Below are positions 25,369 to 33,899 of a DNA stretch of 64,000 nucleotides, piece after piece (the first letter of the stretch is position 1; every line of letters starts with the position of its first letter). The DNA is from Micromonospora alfalfae (GTDB taxonomy: Bacteria > Actinomycetota > Actinomycetes > Mycobacteriales > Micromonosporaceae). The notes beneath the pieces are model-generated. The model made no database searches and was not told the origin of the DNA. It saw only the letters and a list, made by a program, of their open reading frames with translations. The position numbers were made by a program, and so were the translations under genes. The DNA lies in the NCBI RefSeq assembly GCF_022230925.1, contig NZ_JAKKFH010000063.1, positions 62,001 to 126,000 of the forward strand, in the 5' to 3' direction.

Positions 25369-26151
25369 CTATCGGAGTGGGGTGATGCCGAAGCGGTGCT
25401 TCAGGTCGGCGATCAACTTCGGGCATGCGGCGAGTGTCGCGGCCCGATTACCGCCCCCGTCGTGCAGAAGAACTATCGCACCGGGCCGGGTGGCGGAGTG
25501 GACACGCTTGCCGATCGTGGCCGCGGTCGGCTTGTCCCAGTCCTGCGGGTCGACCGACCAGTGCAGCGGACGCATGCCGAGGTCCTTGGCCACCCCGACC
25601 ACCTCCGACGTCCACCGGCCGCCGGGCTGCCGGTAGAACGACACCTTCGCGCCGGGAGCGGCCTTCTGGATGGCCTTGTTGGTGCGGTCCAGGTCGGCCC
25701 GGATCTCGCCGACAGGTCGACGGGCAAGTTCGAGGTCGTGTCGCCAGCTGTGGTTGCAGAGCTGGTGTCCCTCCCGGACGATCCGCCGGACCAGCTCCGG
25801 GTGGCGCTGCACCTCGCGGCCGACGACGCAGAAGGTCGCCGTCACCTTGGCGGCCTTCAGTTGGTCGAGCACCTTGGGTGTCCAGGCCGGGCTGGGCCCG
25901 TCGTCGAACGTCAGGGCCACCGGACGTACGCCGGTGTTGCGTCCCAGGCCGGTGGGGAGCTTGGCTGGCAGCGGCCGCAGTGGCGGCTTGGCCGGCTTGG
26001 TGACGCTGGGGCGTGGTTTCGGGGTGGGCGGCGTGGTTGATTCCACCGGCCGTGGGGCGCCGACGGGTGCGATGGTGCGCTTCGGCTGGGCACAGCCGGA
26101 AAGGAGCAGCGCCACGGCGAGGACGGACGCCAGGATGGCGCGGGCTTGCAT
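25369..26151 (-). CDS. Polysaccharide deacetylase lipoprotein (NodB family, CE4)
   Basis: 260 residues from the ATG at 26151 (GGGAG 7 bases upstream). Lipobox LLSGC with C20, then a Pro/Lys-rich spacer to residue 68. NodB motifs: ALTFDDGPSPAW with D83-D84, HSWRHD with H134 and H138 as metal ligands, FYRQPGGRW, and the C-terminal VLLHDGGG. Deacetylates peptidoglycan or chitin-like polymers on the outer face. Last gene on the minus strand after the MerR-B12 regulator (76-base gap), probably not part of carotenoid synthesis. Confidence 0.9.
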   Translation of the reverse strand: MQARAILASVLAVALLLSGCAQPKRTIAPVGAPRPVESTTPPTPKPRPSVTKPAKPPLRPLPAKLPTGLGRNTGVRPVALTFDDGPSPAWTPKVLDQLKAAKVTATFCVVGREVQRHPELVRRIVREGHQLCNHSWRHDLELARRPVGEIRADLDRTNKAIQKAAPGAKVSFYRQPGGRWTSEVVGVAKDLGMRPLHWSVDPQDWDKPTAATIGKRVHSATRPGAIVLLHDGGGNRAATLAACPKLIADLKHRFGITPLR

Positions 26152-26227
26152 CTGCTCGCTCCCGGAGGGGTCGGGGTAGGCGGACCCGCCCGACGGTAGT
26201 TCACGACGCGGTCCGGCGACAGTGCGA

Positions 26228-27193
26228 TCAGTCACGCCTCGACTGGTCCAGGGAGTCGCGGACAGCGGCGGAGAGCGAGACCGCCTCGGCCAGGTCGACC
26301 GGCCGCACCACTCCGGCGGGCAGCGTGTCGGCTCGCCAGCCGGGGCCGGCGGCGAGCACCAGCAACGGGCGTCGGGGAGCGGCGAGCAGCGCGCTGAGTT
26401 GGGTCGGATCGGCAGTGGCCCGAGTGTGCGACCAGAGCACCACGGCGGCCGGGCCGGTCCGGTTGACCGCCTCGACGAGGGCGGCCACCGGCACCCGGGC
26501 GCCGAGCATCCGGTAACTGACACCGGCCTCCGCGAGAGCCGCCGCCAACGCCTCCAGCGGCAGGGTGTGCTGTTCCTCGTCGGCGCAGGAGAGCAGGATC
26601 CGGGCCGGCCCGGTGGGGACGTTGGCCCGGCTGGCCGCCGCGAGCGCCTCCGAGACGCAGCGGGACACCAGGTGTTCCACCTCGATCAGGCCGGCGGTGG
26701 CGGCGTGCCGTTCGCCGATGCCGACGAGCACCGGGCGCAGCAGGCCCTCCCAGGTGGCGACGACCCCGCTGGCGGCAAGGGTGTGCGCGATGGTCTCGCT
26801 GATCGCCGCCGCGTCCAGTCGCATGGCCGCCCGGGCCAGGCCGCGGGCCGCCGGACCGGCGCGGCCGACCGGGATGGAGCTGCCGCCGTCACGGCCGGTG
26901 GGGTGGATCCGGGCGGGAGCGACGGTGCCGTTTGGCGTCGGGTCCGGTGCCTGGCGGGCCCACTGGGCCGCCTCGGCGGGGCTCACCCCCTCGGCGGTGA
27001 GTCGTCGCATGATCTCGAGACGGGCCAGATCGGTGGGTGTGTACCGGCGGTGGTGACCGGGGGTGTGTTCGCTGGGCCCGAGCCCGTAGCGCTGGTGCCA
27101 GGTGCGGAGGGTCGTCACCGCGACCCCCAACCGACGTGCGACAGCGCCCGCGCTCAGCGCCTCATCGACCACCCGACCGCTCCGCCGTGTCAT
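26228..27193 (-). CDS. MerR-family regulator with B12-binding domain (CarH/LitR-like photoreceptor candidate)
   Basis: 321 residues, ATG at 27193. Helix-turn-helix of MerR type at 14-80 (SAGAVARRLGVAVTTLRTWHQRYGLG). Residues 120-190 match the B12-binding helical bundle and 195-315 the Rossmann B12 domain. H209 in ADEEQHTLP fits the lower cobalt ligand. E173-H174 fits the end of the CarH Wx9EH motif, but the Trp position is H163 and the next residue, normally His in CarH, is Ala. CarH/LitR proteins repress carotenoid genes in the dark and release DNA in light. The start overlaps the idi 3' end by 32 bases, so it is in the crt operon. Confidence 0.85.
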   Translation of the reverse strand: MTRRSGRVVDEALSAGAVARRLGVAVTTLRTWHQRYGLGPSEHTPGHHRRYTPTDLARLEIMRRLTAEGVSPAEAAQWARQAPDPTPNGTVAPARIHPTGRDGGSSIPVGRAGPAARGLARAAMRLDAAAISETIAHTLAASGVVATWEGLLRPVLVGIGERHAATAGLIEVEHLVSRCVSEALAAASRANVPTGPARILLSCADEEQHTLPLEALAAALAEAGVSYRMLGARVPVAALVEAVNRTGPAAVVLWSHTRATADPTQLSALLAAPRRPLLVLAAGPGWRADTLPAGVVRPVDLAEAVSLSAAVRDSLDQSRRD

Positions 27194-27782
27194 CCGCCGA
27201 CGATCCGGGTGGCGTCATGGCCGGGCCGGTTGCGCCCGACCGGGACTCCGCGGGGCGGAGCAGCCGGCTCACCACCCCGCCCAGCCAGGGCGCGTACGAC
27301 CGGGGGTCGCGCTTCAACTCGACCTCCAGTGCGGCGGGGTCGGCCCACCGCAGCTCGGCCACCTCGTCCGGGTCGGGCAGTAGCGGAGCGTTGGGCAGGA
27401 ACTCGCCTCGCAGTACGTGGTCGTACTCGAACTCGACCCGACCGGTCGCCGGGTCCTCGGCGTAGTAGACGTAGATGCCGACCTCGGTCAGCTCGACCGG
27501 GCCCGCGCCCAACTCCTCGCTCAGCCGTCGGTTGGCCGCCTCGGCGAGCGACTCGCCAGGCTGGGGATGGCCGCAGCAGGAGTTGGCCCAGCGCAGCGGG
27601 AACCGGGTCTTCACGCCGGCTCGGCGCTGGAGCAGCACCTGGCCGTCCGGGTCCACTAGCAACACCGAGAAGGCCCGGTGCAACTGCCCCGGTGGTTGGT
27701 GCGCTGCCGCGACTGTCGTCTCGCCGTGGGCCTTGCCGGTCTCGTCGACGAGTTCGACGAGGTGCTTCTCACGACCGCTCAT
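27162..27782 (-). CDS. idi: Isopentenyl-diphosphate delta-isomerase, type I
   Basis: 206 residues. Interconverts IPP and DMAPP ahead of CrtE. Nudix-type fold with WANSCCGHPQPGES (catalytic Cys in SCCGHP) and the Glu-rich helix EAANRRLSEELG; the second active-site region is YVYYAEDPATGRVEFEYDHVL with the catalytic Glu. ATG overlaps the crtI stop as ATGA. The C-terminal ~25 residues are Ser/Gly-rich and overlap the next gene. Confidence 0.93.
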   Translation of the reverse strand: MSGREKHLVELVDETGKAHGETTVAAAHQPPGQLHRAFSVLLVDPDGQVLLQRRAGVKTRFPLRWANSCCGHPQPGESLAEAANRRLSEELGAGPVELTEVGIYVYYAEDPATGRVEFEYDHVLRGEFLPNAPLLPDPDEVAELRWADPAALEVELKRDPRSYAPWLGGVVSRLLRPAESRSGATGPAMTPPGSSADDTAERSGGR

Positions 27783-29260
27783 CGGCCCTCTCCGGTGATC
27801 CGGCCGGCGGCGAGCTTGCCGGAGATGAGCACCATCGGTACGCCGACGCCGGGTTGGGTCCCGGAGCCGACGAAGACCACGTTCGACAGGTCGCGGTGCA
27901 GGTTGGACGGGCGGAACGGGCCGGTCTGGAAGAGGGTGTGCGCGGCGGCGAACGGGGTGCCGGCGGCCATCCCCTGCTCCTCCCACTCGGCGGGGGTGAT
28001 CGCCCGGAGCACCTCGACCCCGTCGCCGAAGCCGACGTAGCCGCGCCCCTCCAGGGTGCCGATCAGCTGGTCGGTGTAGCGCTGGGTCAGGTCGCCGCGC
28101 CACTCGAACGGCGCCCGGTGCAGGTTGGGTACCGGGGCGAGCACGTAGTAGGTGTGTCGGTCCGGAGGTGCGACCGCGGGGTCGGTCCGGCTCGGGTTGG
28201 TCACCAGCAGCGACGGATCGGTCATCAGCTCACCCCGTCGGATGACCTCATCGAAGGTGCCCTTCCACGCGCGCCCGAAATGGATGTTGTGATGGGCGAT
28301 CTTCGCATAGGCCTGTCGGGAGCCGACGTGCAGAACGACGCAGGACGGCGAGTAGGTGAGCCGGCGCTGCGGCGCGGCGGGGAGCAGGTCCCGGTAGGCG
28401 ACAGGCAGGTCGGGGTTGAGCACCACCACGTCCGCCGGGACCAGGTCGCCGTCGGCGGTGAGCACGCCGGTGGCGCGGCCGTTCACTGTCTCCACCCGGG
28501 TGACGGTGGTGTCGTACCGGATCTGCACGCCGTGCTTCTCGGCCGCGCCGGCCATCGCCCTGGAGACCGCGTGGATGCCGCCGCGTGGGAAGTAGACCCC
28601 GGCCACCGAGTCGAGGTACGCGATGACCGCGTAGATGGCCAGCGCGTCGTGCGGCGCGAGGCCGGCGTACATCGCCTGGAAGGAGAAGATCCGCTGGGTA
28701 CGCGGATCCCGGAAGAACTGGTTGATCTTCGTCTGGAGTCGCCGGAAGGCCCCGCCACTGAGCAGCTTGAGCAGGTTGCCGGTGATCAGGTCGCTCGGCG
28801 CGTCCAGGTTGCGCTCGATGAAGTCGGTGCGCTCCAGCCGCCACAGCTCCCGCGCGTACTCGACGAACCGCAGGTAGCCGTCGGCCTCCCGGGGCCCGCA
28901 GACCCGGGAGATCTCGGCAGCCATCCGGGTGGTGTCGGTGAGCACGTCGAGAGTCGAGCCGTCCGGGTAGTACGCCCGGTAGGCGGGGTCGAGCGGGGTC
29001 AGGTCCAGCCAGTCGTGCAGCTCCTCGCCGACAGCGCCGAGCGCCTCGGCGATCAGGTCGGGCATGGTGAGCACCGTCGGGCCGGTGTCGAACTCGTAGC
29101 CGTCCACGCCGAGGCGTCCGGCCCGCCCGCCGGGCACCGGCTCGCGCTCCAGCACTGTCACCTGTCGACCGCTGCCGGCCAGGTGCAGCGCGCAGGCGAG
29201 CCCGCCCAGCCCGGCCCCGACGACCACCACCCGGTCCGTCCGTCCTGTCACAGTCCGCAC
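27779..29260 (-). CDS. crtI: Phytoene desaturase CrtI
   Basis: 493 residues, GTG at 29260 after GAGGAGG. FAD/NAD loop VVVVGAGLGGLACALHLAGSG at 11-31, then PGGRAGRLGVDGYEFDTGPTVLTMP, and the C-terminal amine-oxidase signature VVFVGSGTQPGVGVPMVLISGKLAAGRI. Converts phytoene to lycopene or another desaturation level in the membrane. Sits 28 bases after crtE in the same operon. Confidence 0.95.
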   Translation of the reverse strand: MRTVTGRTDRVVVVGAGLGGLACALHLAGSGRQVTVLEREPVPGGRAGRLGVDGYEFDTGPTVLTMPDLIAEALGAVGEELHDWLDLTPLDPAYRAYYPDGSTLDVLTDTTRMAAEISRVCGPREADGYLRFVEYARELWRLERTDFIERNLDAPSDLITGNLLKLLSGGAFRRLQTKINQFFRDPRTQRIFSFQAMYAGLAPHDALAIYAVIAYLDSVAGVYFPRGGIHAVSRAMAGAAEKHGVQIRYDTTVTRVETVNGRATGVLTADGDLVPADVVVLNPDLPVAYRDLLPAAPQRRLTYSPSCVVLHVGSRQAYAKIAHHNIHFGRAWKGTFDEVIRRGELMTDPSLLVTNPSRTDPAVAPPDRHTYYVLAPVPNLHRAPFEWRGDLTQRYTDQLIGTLEGRGYVGFGDGVEVLRAITPAEWEEQGMAAGTPFAAAHTLFQTGPFRPSNLHRDLSNVVFVGSGTQPGVGVPMVLISGKLAAGRITGEGR

Positions 29261-29288
29261 GTGACCACCTCCTCGCTCAGTTCGCTCA

Positions 29289-30431
29289 TCAGGCCCGCCG
29301 GTTGGCAGCGGCGGTGGCCAGCCCGGTCAACGCGGTCCGCGCCGTCTGGTCCACGGGTGCGGCGTCGAGCGCGGCCAGCGCGTCGCTGACCCGCTCGGCG
29401 ATCATCTGCTCCACCCGGGTCACCGCGCCGGTCTCGGCGACCAGCTCGGCGAGCGTGTCGACCGGTCCGTCGGCGGCCCGCTGCAACGCCGTGAGCTGTG
29501 CCGGTGTGGCCAGCTCACGGGCCAGCATCAGCAGCGTGGTCGGTTTGCCGGTGCGGAGGTCGTCCCCGGCCGGCTTGCCGGTGGCGACCGGGTCGCCGTA
29601 GACGCCGAGCAGGTCGTCGCGGAGCTGGAACGCTTCGCCGACAGCCAGGCCATAGCGGGTGTACGCGGAGACCAGCGGGTCGTCGGCGGGCACCCCGGCC
29701 AGGCAGGCACCGAAGAGCAGTGGTCGCTGGACGGTGTAGCTGGCGGTCTTGTAGCGGGCCACCCGTAGCGCCCGGTCGACCGACCAGTTGCCCGGGTCGT
29801 TCTCGCCGAGCACGTCCAGATACTGCCCGGCGACCGTCTCGACCCGCATCTGGTCGTAGCAGCGGCGCACCTCGAAGAGTCGCGTCGACGGCACCGAGGC
29901 ATGGGCCAGCAACTGGTCGGCCCAGACCATGCAGAGGTCGCCGATGAGCACGGCGACTGCTTCACCGAACCGGCCGGGATCACCTCGGTGGCCGGCGGCG
30001 ACGTGCTGTTCGGCGAGCGCGACGTGCGCGGTGGGCCGGCCGCGGCGGGTGGTGGACGCGTCCATCACGTCGTCGTGCACCAGCGCGAAGGTATGCAGCA
30101 ACTCCAGCGCGGCCAGCGCGGGCAGCACGGGTGGCAGCGCCGCGGTGCCACCGACGGCCCCACGCCATCCCCAGTAGGCGAACGTGGAGCGGATCCGCTT
30201 GCCGCCGGTGAGGACGGCCTCCCGCGCGGTGGCGGCGAAGCGGCCCATCGACGCGTCGATGTCGTTGAGGTTGTCGACCTCGGAGGTGAGGAAGGTGTCC
30301 AGCGTCTCGTCGACCGCCGTGACCAGATCGTGGGTATAAGCAGCCAGAACGGCGCGGACCGGATCGTCCCCGTCCCCTGGCCCTGTCGGCGCCACGCGGG
30401 TCACGTTGCCCGCAACTGCGTCGTTGGCCAT
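29289..30431 (-). CDS. crtE: Polyprenyl (geranylgeranyl) diphosphate synthase
   Basis: 380 residues, ATG at 30431. First Asp-rich motif D120-D121-V-M-D124 in LVHDDVMDAS, second in QLRDDLLGVYGDP, and GGKRIRSTFAYW near 77-88 binds IPP. Chain elongation to GGPP for phytoene synthase. The N-terminal 30 residues are extra. Length and sequence fit actinobacterial IdsA/CrtE; product chain length is not proven. First gene of the minus-strand crtE-crtI-idi-merR operon; divergent from crtB. Confidence 0.9.
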   Translation of the reverse strand: MANDAVAGNVTRVAPTGPGDGDDPVRAVLAAYTHDLVTAVDETLDTFLTSEVDNLNDIDASMGRFAATAREAVLTGGKRIRSTFAYWGWRGAVGGTAALPPVLPALAALELLHTFALVHDDVMDASTTRRGRPTAHVALAEQHVAAGHRGDPGRFGEAVAVLIGDLCMVWADQLLAHASVPSTRLFEVRRCYDQMRVETVAGQYLDVLGENDPGNWSVDRALRVARYKTASYTVQRPLLFGACLAGVPADDPLVSAYTRYGLAVGEAFQLRDDLLGVYGDPVATGKPAGDDLRTGKPTTLLMLARELATPAQLTALQRAADGPVDTLAELVAETGAVTRVEQMIAERVSDALAALDAAPVDQTARTALTGLATAAANRRA

Positions 30432-30460
30432 GCGGCTGAGCGTACCCTAGGCTACGGGTT

Positions 30461-30480
30461 GCGTCGATTGGTGCGTCGAT
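30461..30480. promoter_or_regulatory. Direct repeat GCGTCGAT x2 between crtE and crtB
   Basis: GCGTCGAT at 30461 and again at 30473 (12-base period) in the 65-base divergent intergenic region. CarH/LitR-type regulators bind direct repeats of about one helical turn, so this is the best candidate operator here. The link to the regulator at 26228 is inference. Confidence 0.45.
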
Positions 30481-30496
30481 AAATGGAGGAGGGCCG

Positions 30497-31420
30497 GTGG
30501 AAACTGATCTCACCGCTGCCTATGACCGGTGCCGTGAGCTGCACAAACGCCACGGCCGCACCTACTATCTCGCCACCCGCCTGCTCCCCGCTTGGAAACG
30601 ACGACATGTGCACGCCCTCTACGGGTTCACGCGGTACGCGGACGAGATCGTCGACCGCACCGAGGACCTGCCGCCGGCCGAGCGGGCCGCCCTGCTGGAC
30701 CGCTGGGCCAGCCAGTTCGTGGCCGGTCTGCACGGTGCGCCGGTAGACGACCCACTGTTGCCGGCCGTGCTGCACACGATCGCCGTCTTCGATCTCGACC
30801 GGGACGACTTTGCGTCGTTTCTGAAGAGCATGGCGATGGACCTGACCGTCACCGCGTACCCAACCTACGACCACCTGCTCGACTACATGGAGGGCTCGGC
30901 GGCGGTCATCGGCACCATGATGCTGCCGATCCTGGGCAGCTCCGACCCGGTGGCGGCCCGGGAACCGGCCCGACAGCTCGGCTTCGCCTTCCAGCTCACC
31001 AACTTCATCCGGGACGTCGCCGAGGACCTCGACCGGGGCCGCACCTACCTGCCCGACGAGGACATGGCGAAGTTCGGGGTCACCCGCGAGGAGTTGGCCG
31101 AGGCCCGCGCCCGGGGCCGCGTCACCCCCCGGATCCGCGAGCTGATCGAGTACGAGGTGACCCGAGCCCAGGCGCACTACGCCGCCGCCGCACCGGGCAT
31201 CACCATGCTGGCGCCCGCCTCACAGGCCTGCATGCGCACCGCGTACGCCCTCTACGGCGGCATCCTCGACGAGGTGGCCGCGCAGGACTACGACGTCTTC
31301 GTCCGGCGGGCCCTGGTGCCGCAGCGCCGACGGATGGCGGTGGCCGCGCGGGCCCTGCTCAGCTCGACCGGTACGCCGGTAGTCATTCCCGGGCCGACGA
31401 TCCAGCCGGAGAACCGGTGA
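30497..31420 (+). CDS. crtB: Phytoene synthase CrtB
   Basis: 307 residues, GTG at 30497 after GGAGGAGGG. Head-to-head condensation of two GGPP. First Asp-rich motif YADEIVD (about 48-54); second DVAEDLDRGRTYLP (about 173-186). RRHVHALYGFTRYADEIVD and LTNFIRDVAEDLDRGR are diagnostic. Photolyase follows with a 4-base overlap. Confidence 0.96.
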   Translation: METDLTAAYDRCRELHKRHGRTYYLATRLLPAWKRRHVHALYGFTRYADEIVDRTEDLPPAERAALLDRWASQFVAGLHGAPVDDPLLPAVLHTIAVFDLDRDDFASFLKSMAMDLTVTAYPTYDHLLDYMEGSAAVIGTMMLPILGSSDPVAAREPARQLGFAFQLTNFIRDVAEDLDRGRTYLPDEDMAKFGVTREELAEARARGRVTPRIRELIEYEVTRAQAHYAAAAPGITMLAPASQACMRTAYALYGGILDEVAAQDYDVFVRRALVPQRRRMAVAARALLSSTGTPVVIPGPTIQPENR

Positions 31421-32742
31421 CCGCGAGCACGGCGATCGTGCTCCTCACCCGCGACCTGCGGGTGCACGACCACCCGGCGCTGGCCACCACCTCTGCGGCC
31501 TTCGACCAGGTGGTCCCGCTGTACGTGCTCGACCCGGCGCTGGCCGACCTCTCCGCCAACCGCACCCGCTTCCTGCACCAGGCCCTTGCCGACCTGCGCG
31601 ACCAACTTCGTGAGCGTGGTGGCGACCTGGTGGTCCGGCACGGCGACCCGGTGGCCGAGACGATCCGGCTGGCCGACGAGGTCGGGGCCACCGCCGTCGC
31701 GCTCTCGGCCGACGTCAGCCACTACGCCGTCCGCCGGGAGCGGCGACTACGCGCCGAGTGTGAGCGGCACCGGCTGCACCTGCGACTGTTTCCCGGGTTG
31801 ACGGTGGTCGAGCCGGGCGCGTTGCGGCCCGGTGGCGGCGGGGACCACTACCGGGTTTTCAGCCCGTACCACAGGGCCTGGGCGGCCAACCGGTGGCGCG
31901 AGGAGCTGGCCGCGCCGCGCCGGATCGCACTGCCCGATCGGGTGCGCGTGGGCCGGCTGCCGGCGCTGCCGACCGGAGACTCGCCCGACGCGGCCATCGG
32001 TGGTGAGCGGATCGCCGGGCAGCGGCTCACCGACTGGCTGCCCGACCTGACCCGGTACGGCGATCAGCACGACGACATGGCCGGCGACGACACGTCCCGG
32101 CTCAGCCCGTACCTGCGCTTCGGCTGTGTGTCTCCGCTGGCGGTGGCGAACCGTGCCGGCGACCGGTCCGGCCCGTTCGTCAGGCAGCTCTGCTGGCGGG
32201 ACTTCTACTACCAGGTCACCGCCGCCTTCCCGAAGATCTCAACTGCGGCGTACCGGCGGGGTGCCACCGAGCAGTGGCGCTACGACGACGACGCGTTGGC
32301 GGCCTGGGCCGAGGGACGCACCGGGATGCCGATCGTCGACGCCGGGATGCGGCAGATGCTGGCACAGGGCTGGATGCACAACCGGGCCCGGCTGATCACC
32401 GCCGGCTACCTGACCAAGCACCTCGGGCAGGACTGGCGGTCCGGGGTTGGGGTGTTCTTCCGCTGGCTGCTCGACGGGGACGTGGCGAACAACTCCGGCA
32501 ACTGGCAGTGGGTCGCCGGCACCGGCAACGACACGAAGCCCTACCGGGGGTTCAACCCGGTCCGGCAGGCCGAACGGTACGACCCGGACGGCGACTACGT
32601 GCGCCGGTGGGTGCCGGAGCTGGCGACGGTGCAGGGCAGGGCCATCCACCAACCGTGGCGGCTGCCCGAGGCCCTGCGTCAGACGCTCGACTACCCACCG
32701 CCCCTCTCGGTACCCGGCACCGACCCCGTCTGGCTGCGCTGA
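31417..32742 (+). CDS. phr: Deoxyribodipyrimidine photolyase
   Basis: 441 residues, GTG at 31417 overlapping the crtB stop (GTGA). N-terminal antenna domain IVLLTRDLRVHDHPAL. C-terminal FAD domain with RLSPYLRFGCVSP, WRDFYYQV, WAEGRTGMPIVDAGMRQM, GWMHNRARLI and NNSGNWQWVAGTGNDTKPY, all class I CPD photolyase signatures. Repairs UV cyclobutane dimers using light. Translational coupling to crtB beside a B12 photoreceptor-like regulator suggests light-induced expression. Confidence 0.95.
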   Translation: MTASTAIVLLTRDLRVHDHPALATTSAAFDQVVPLYVLDPALADLSANRTRFLHQALADLRDQLRERGGDLVVRHGDPVAETIRLADEVGATAVALSADVSHYAVRRERRLRAECERHRLHLRLFPGLTVVEPGALRPGGGGDHYRVFSPYHRAWAANRWREELAAPRRIALPDRVRVGRLPALPTGDSPDAAIGGERIAGQRLTDWLPDLTRYGDQHDDMAGDDTSRLSPYLRFGCVSPLAVANRAGDRSGPFVRQLCWRDFYYQVTAAFPKISTAAYRRGATEQWRYDDDALAAWAEGRTGMPIVDAGMRQMLAQGWMHNRARLITAGYLTKHLGQDWRSGVGVFFRWLLDGDVANNSGNWQWVAGTGNDTKPYRGFNPVRQAERYDPDGDYVRRWVPELATVQGRAIHQPWRLPEALRQTLDYPPPLSVPGTDPVWLR

Positions 32743-33819
32743 TCAGAGCACCGAGTGCAACGCCTCGACCAGCTCGTCCACCCGGTCGTGCTCGGCGAGG
32801 TGCGCGGTGGCGTACGCGAAGGTGTAGCCGCGCTCGGGGTCGGCCCACGCGCTGCTGCCGCCGATGCCGCCCATGCCCCAACTGCCGTCCGGCTCCCGCT
32901 GCATACCCAACGTCCAGCGGGCGTCGCGATCCAACACCAGGTCCGGCCCGTCGTACTGGACCCCTGTCGCCTCCGCCACCAGGTCGGGGCTGAACAGCCG
33001 GACCCCGTCCAGGACACCACCGGCCAGCAGGCCGGCGTAGAGCCGGGCCAGGCTGGGCGCGGTGGCGTGCAGGTTGACGGCCGGCATCTCGGCCCCCCGC
33101 CACAGCGGACTGTTCAGCACGGCCACGTCCAGCCCGCCGGCCGGGTTGCCCAGCGCTCGCGCCCGCAGTGACCCCGGCTCGCCGAGCTTCCGGGTCGGCC
33201 ATCCCGGGTCGCCGTACCGCAGGTCCGCGCAGCGCAACTGGTCCGACTCGGTCAACCCGAACCCGAGGTCGAGCTGCCAGCGGTCGGCGACCTCCTCGGC
33301 CAGGAACCGGCCCACCGACCGTCCGTCGACGCGGCGGACCACCTCGCCCACCAGATGGCCGTACGTCCAGGCGTGTTCCCCGGCGACCGAGCCCGGCGAC
33401 CACTCGGGGTCGGCGGCGGCCAGGTCGCCGGTGAGCAGCGCCCAGTCGGCGATCGCGGCGGCCGGTCGCGGCACCGGAAAGGCCGGCAGCCCGGCGGTGT
33501 GCGACAACACCTGACGCACCGTGGCGGGAGTGCGGAACTCCGGCCAGTACCGGTCCACCGGCGCGTCGAGATCGACAGCTCCCCGGTCGACGAGCAGCAA
33601 CAGGCAGAGCGCTGCCACCGGCTTGCCGACCGAGTAGACGTTCACCAGCGTGTCCGGCAGCCACGGCTCGCCGCCCGACCCGTGGCCGCGGCGGGAGCCG
33701 CCGGTCAGGTCCACGACGGGCTGCCCGTCGTACCAGACGGTCAGGGCGGCACCGGTTTCCCGGCCGGAGGTGAGCATGTCGTGGAAGCAGTCCCGGACCG
33801 GAGCGAAGCGTGCGTGCAT
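32743..33819 (-). CDS. Serine hydrolase of the beta-lactamase/EstB family
   Basis: 358 residues, ATG at 33819. SxxK nucleophile in NVYSVGKPVAALCL (about residues 62-65), Tyr of the second motif in HAWTYGHLVGEVV, and a C-terminal MGGIGGSSAW replacing KTG. This is the class C-like esterase/transpeptidase-related fold with LDLGFGLTE in the lid. No signal peptide, so a cytoplasmic esterase or amidase is more likely than a cell-wall enzyme. Stop abuts the photolyase stop with no bases between (convergent). Confidence 0.88.
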   Translation of the reverse strand: MHARFAPVRDCFHDMLTSGRETGAALTVWYDGQPVVDLTGGSRRGHGSGGEPWLPDTLVNVYSVGKPVAALCLLLLVDRGAVDLDAPVDRYWPEFRTPATVRQVLSHTAGLPAFPVPRPAAAIADWALLTGDLAAADPEWSPGSVAGEHAWTYGHLVGEVVRRVDGRSVGRFLAEEVADRWQLDLGFGLTESDQLRCADLRYGDPGWPTRKLGEPGSLRARALGNPAGGLDVAVLNSPLWRGAEMPAVNLHATAPSLARLYAGLLAGGVLDGVRLFSPDLVAEATGVQYDGPDLVLDRDARWTLGMQREPDGSWGMGGIGGSSAWADPERGYTFAYATAHLAEHDRVDELVEALHSVL

Positions 33820-33899
33820 CCGGCCACGGTAGGCGTCCGGGCCGGTGCGCGTGCCGACTTTTCCGCCGACCCCGGTGGTTGGGGTGGTGTCGCTGGGGG

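Noticed and set aside
26222..29389. Plus-strand frame of 1055 codons opposite the merR-idi-crtI genes
   Set aside because: Antisense to three clearly identified genes; no recognisable domain or start signal.
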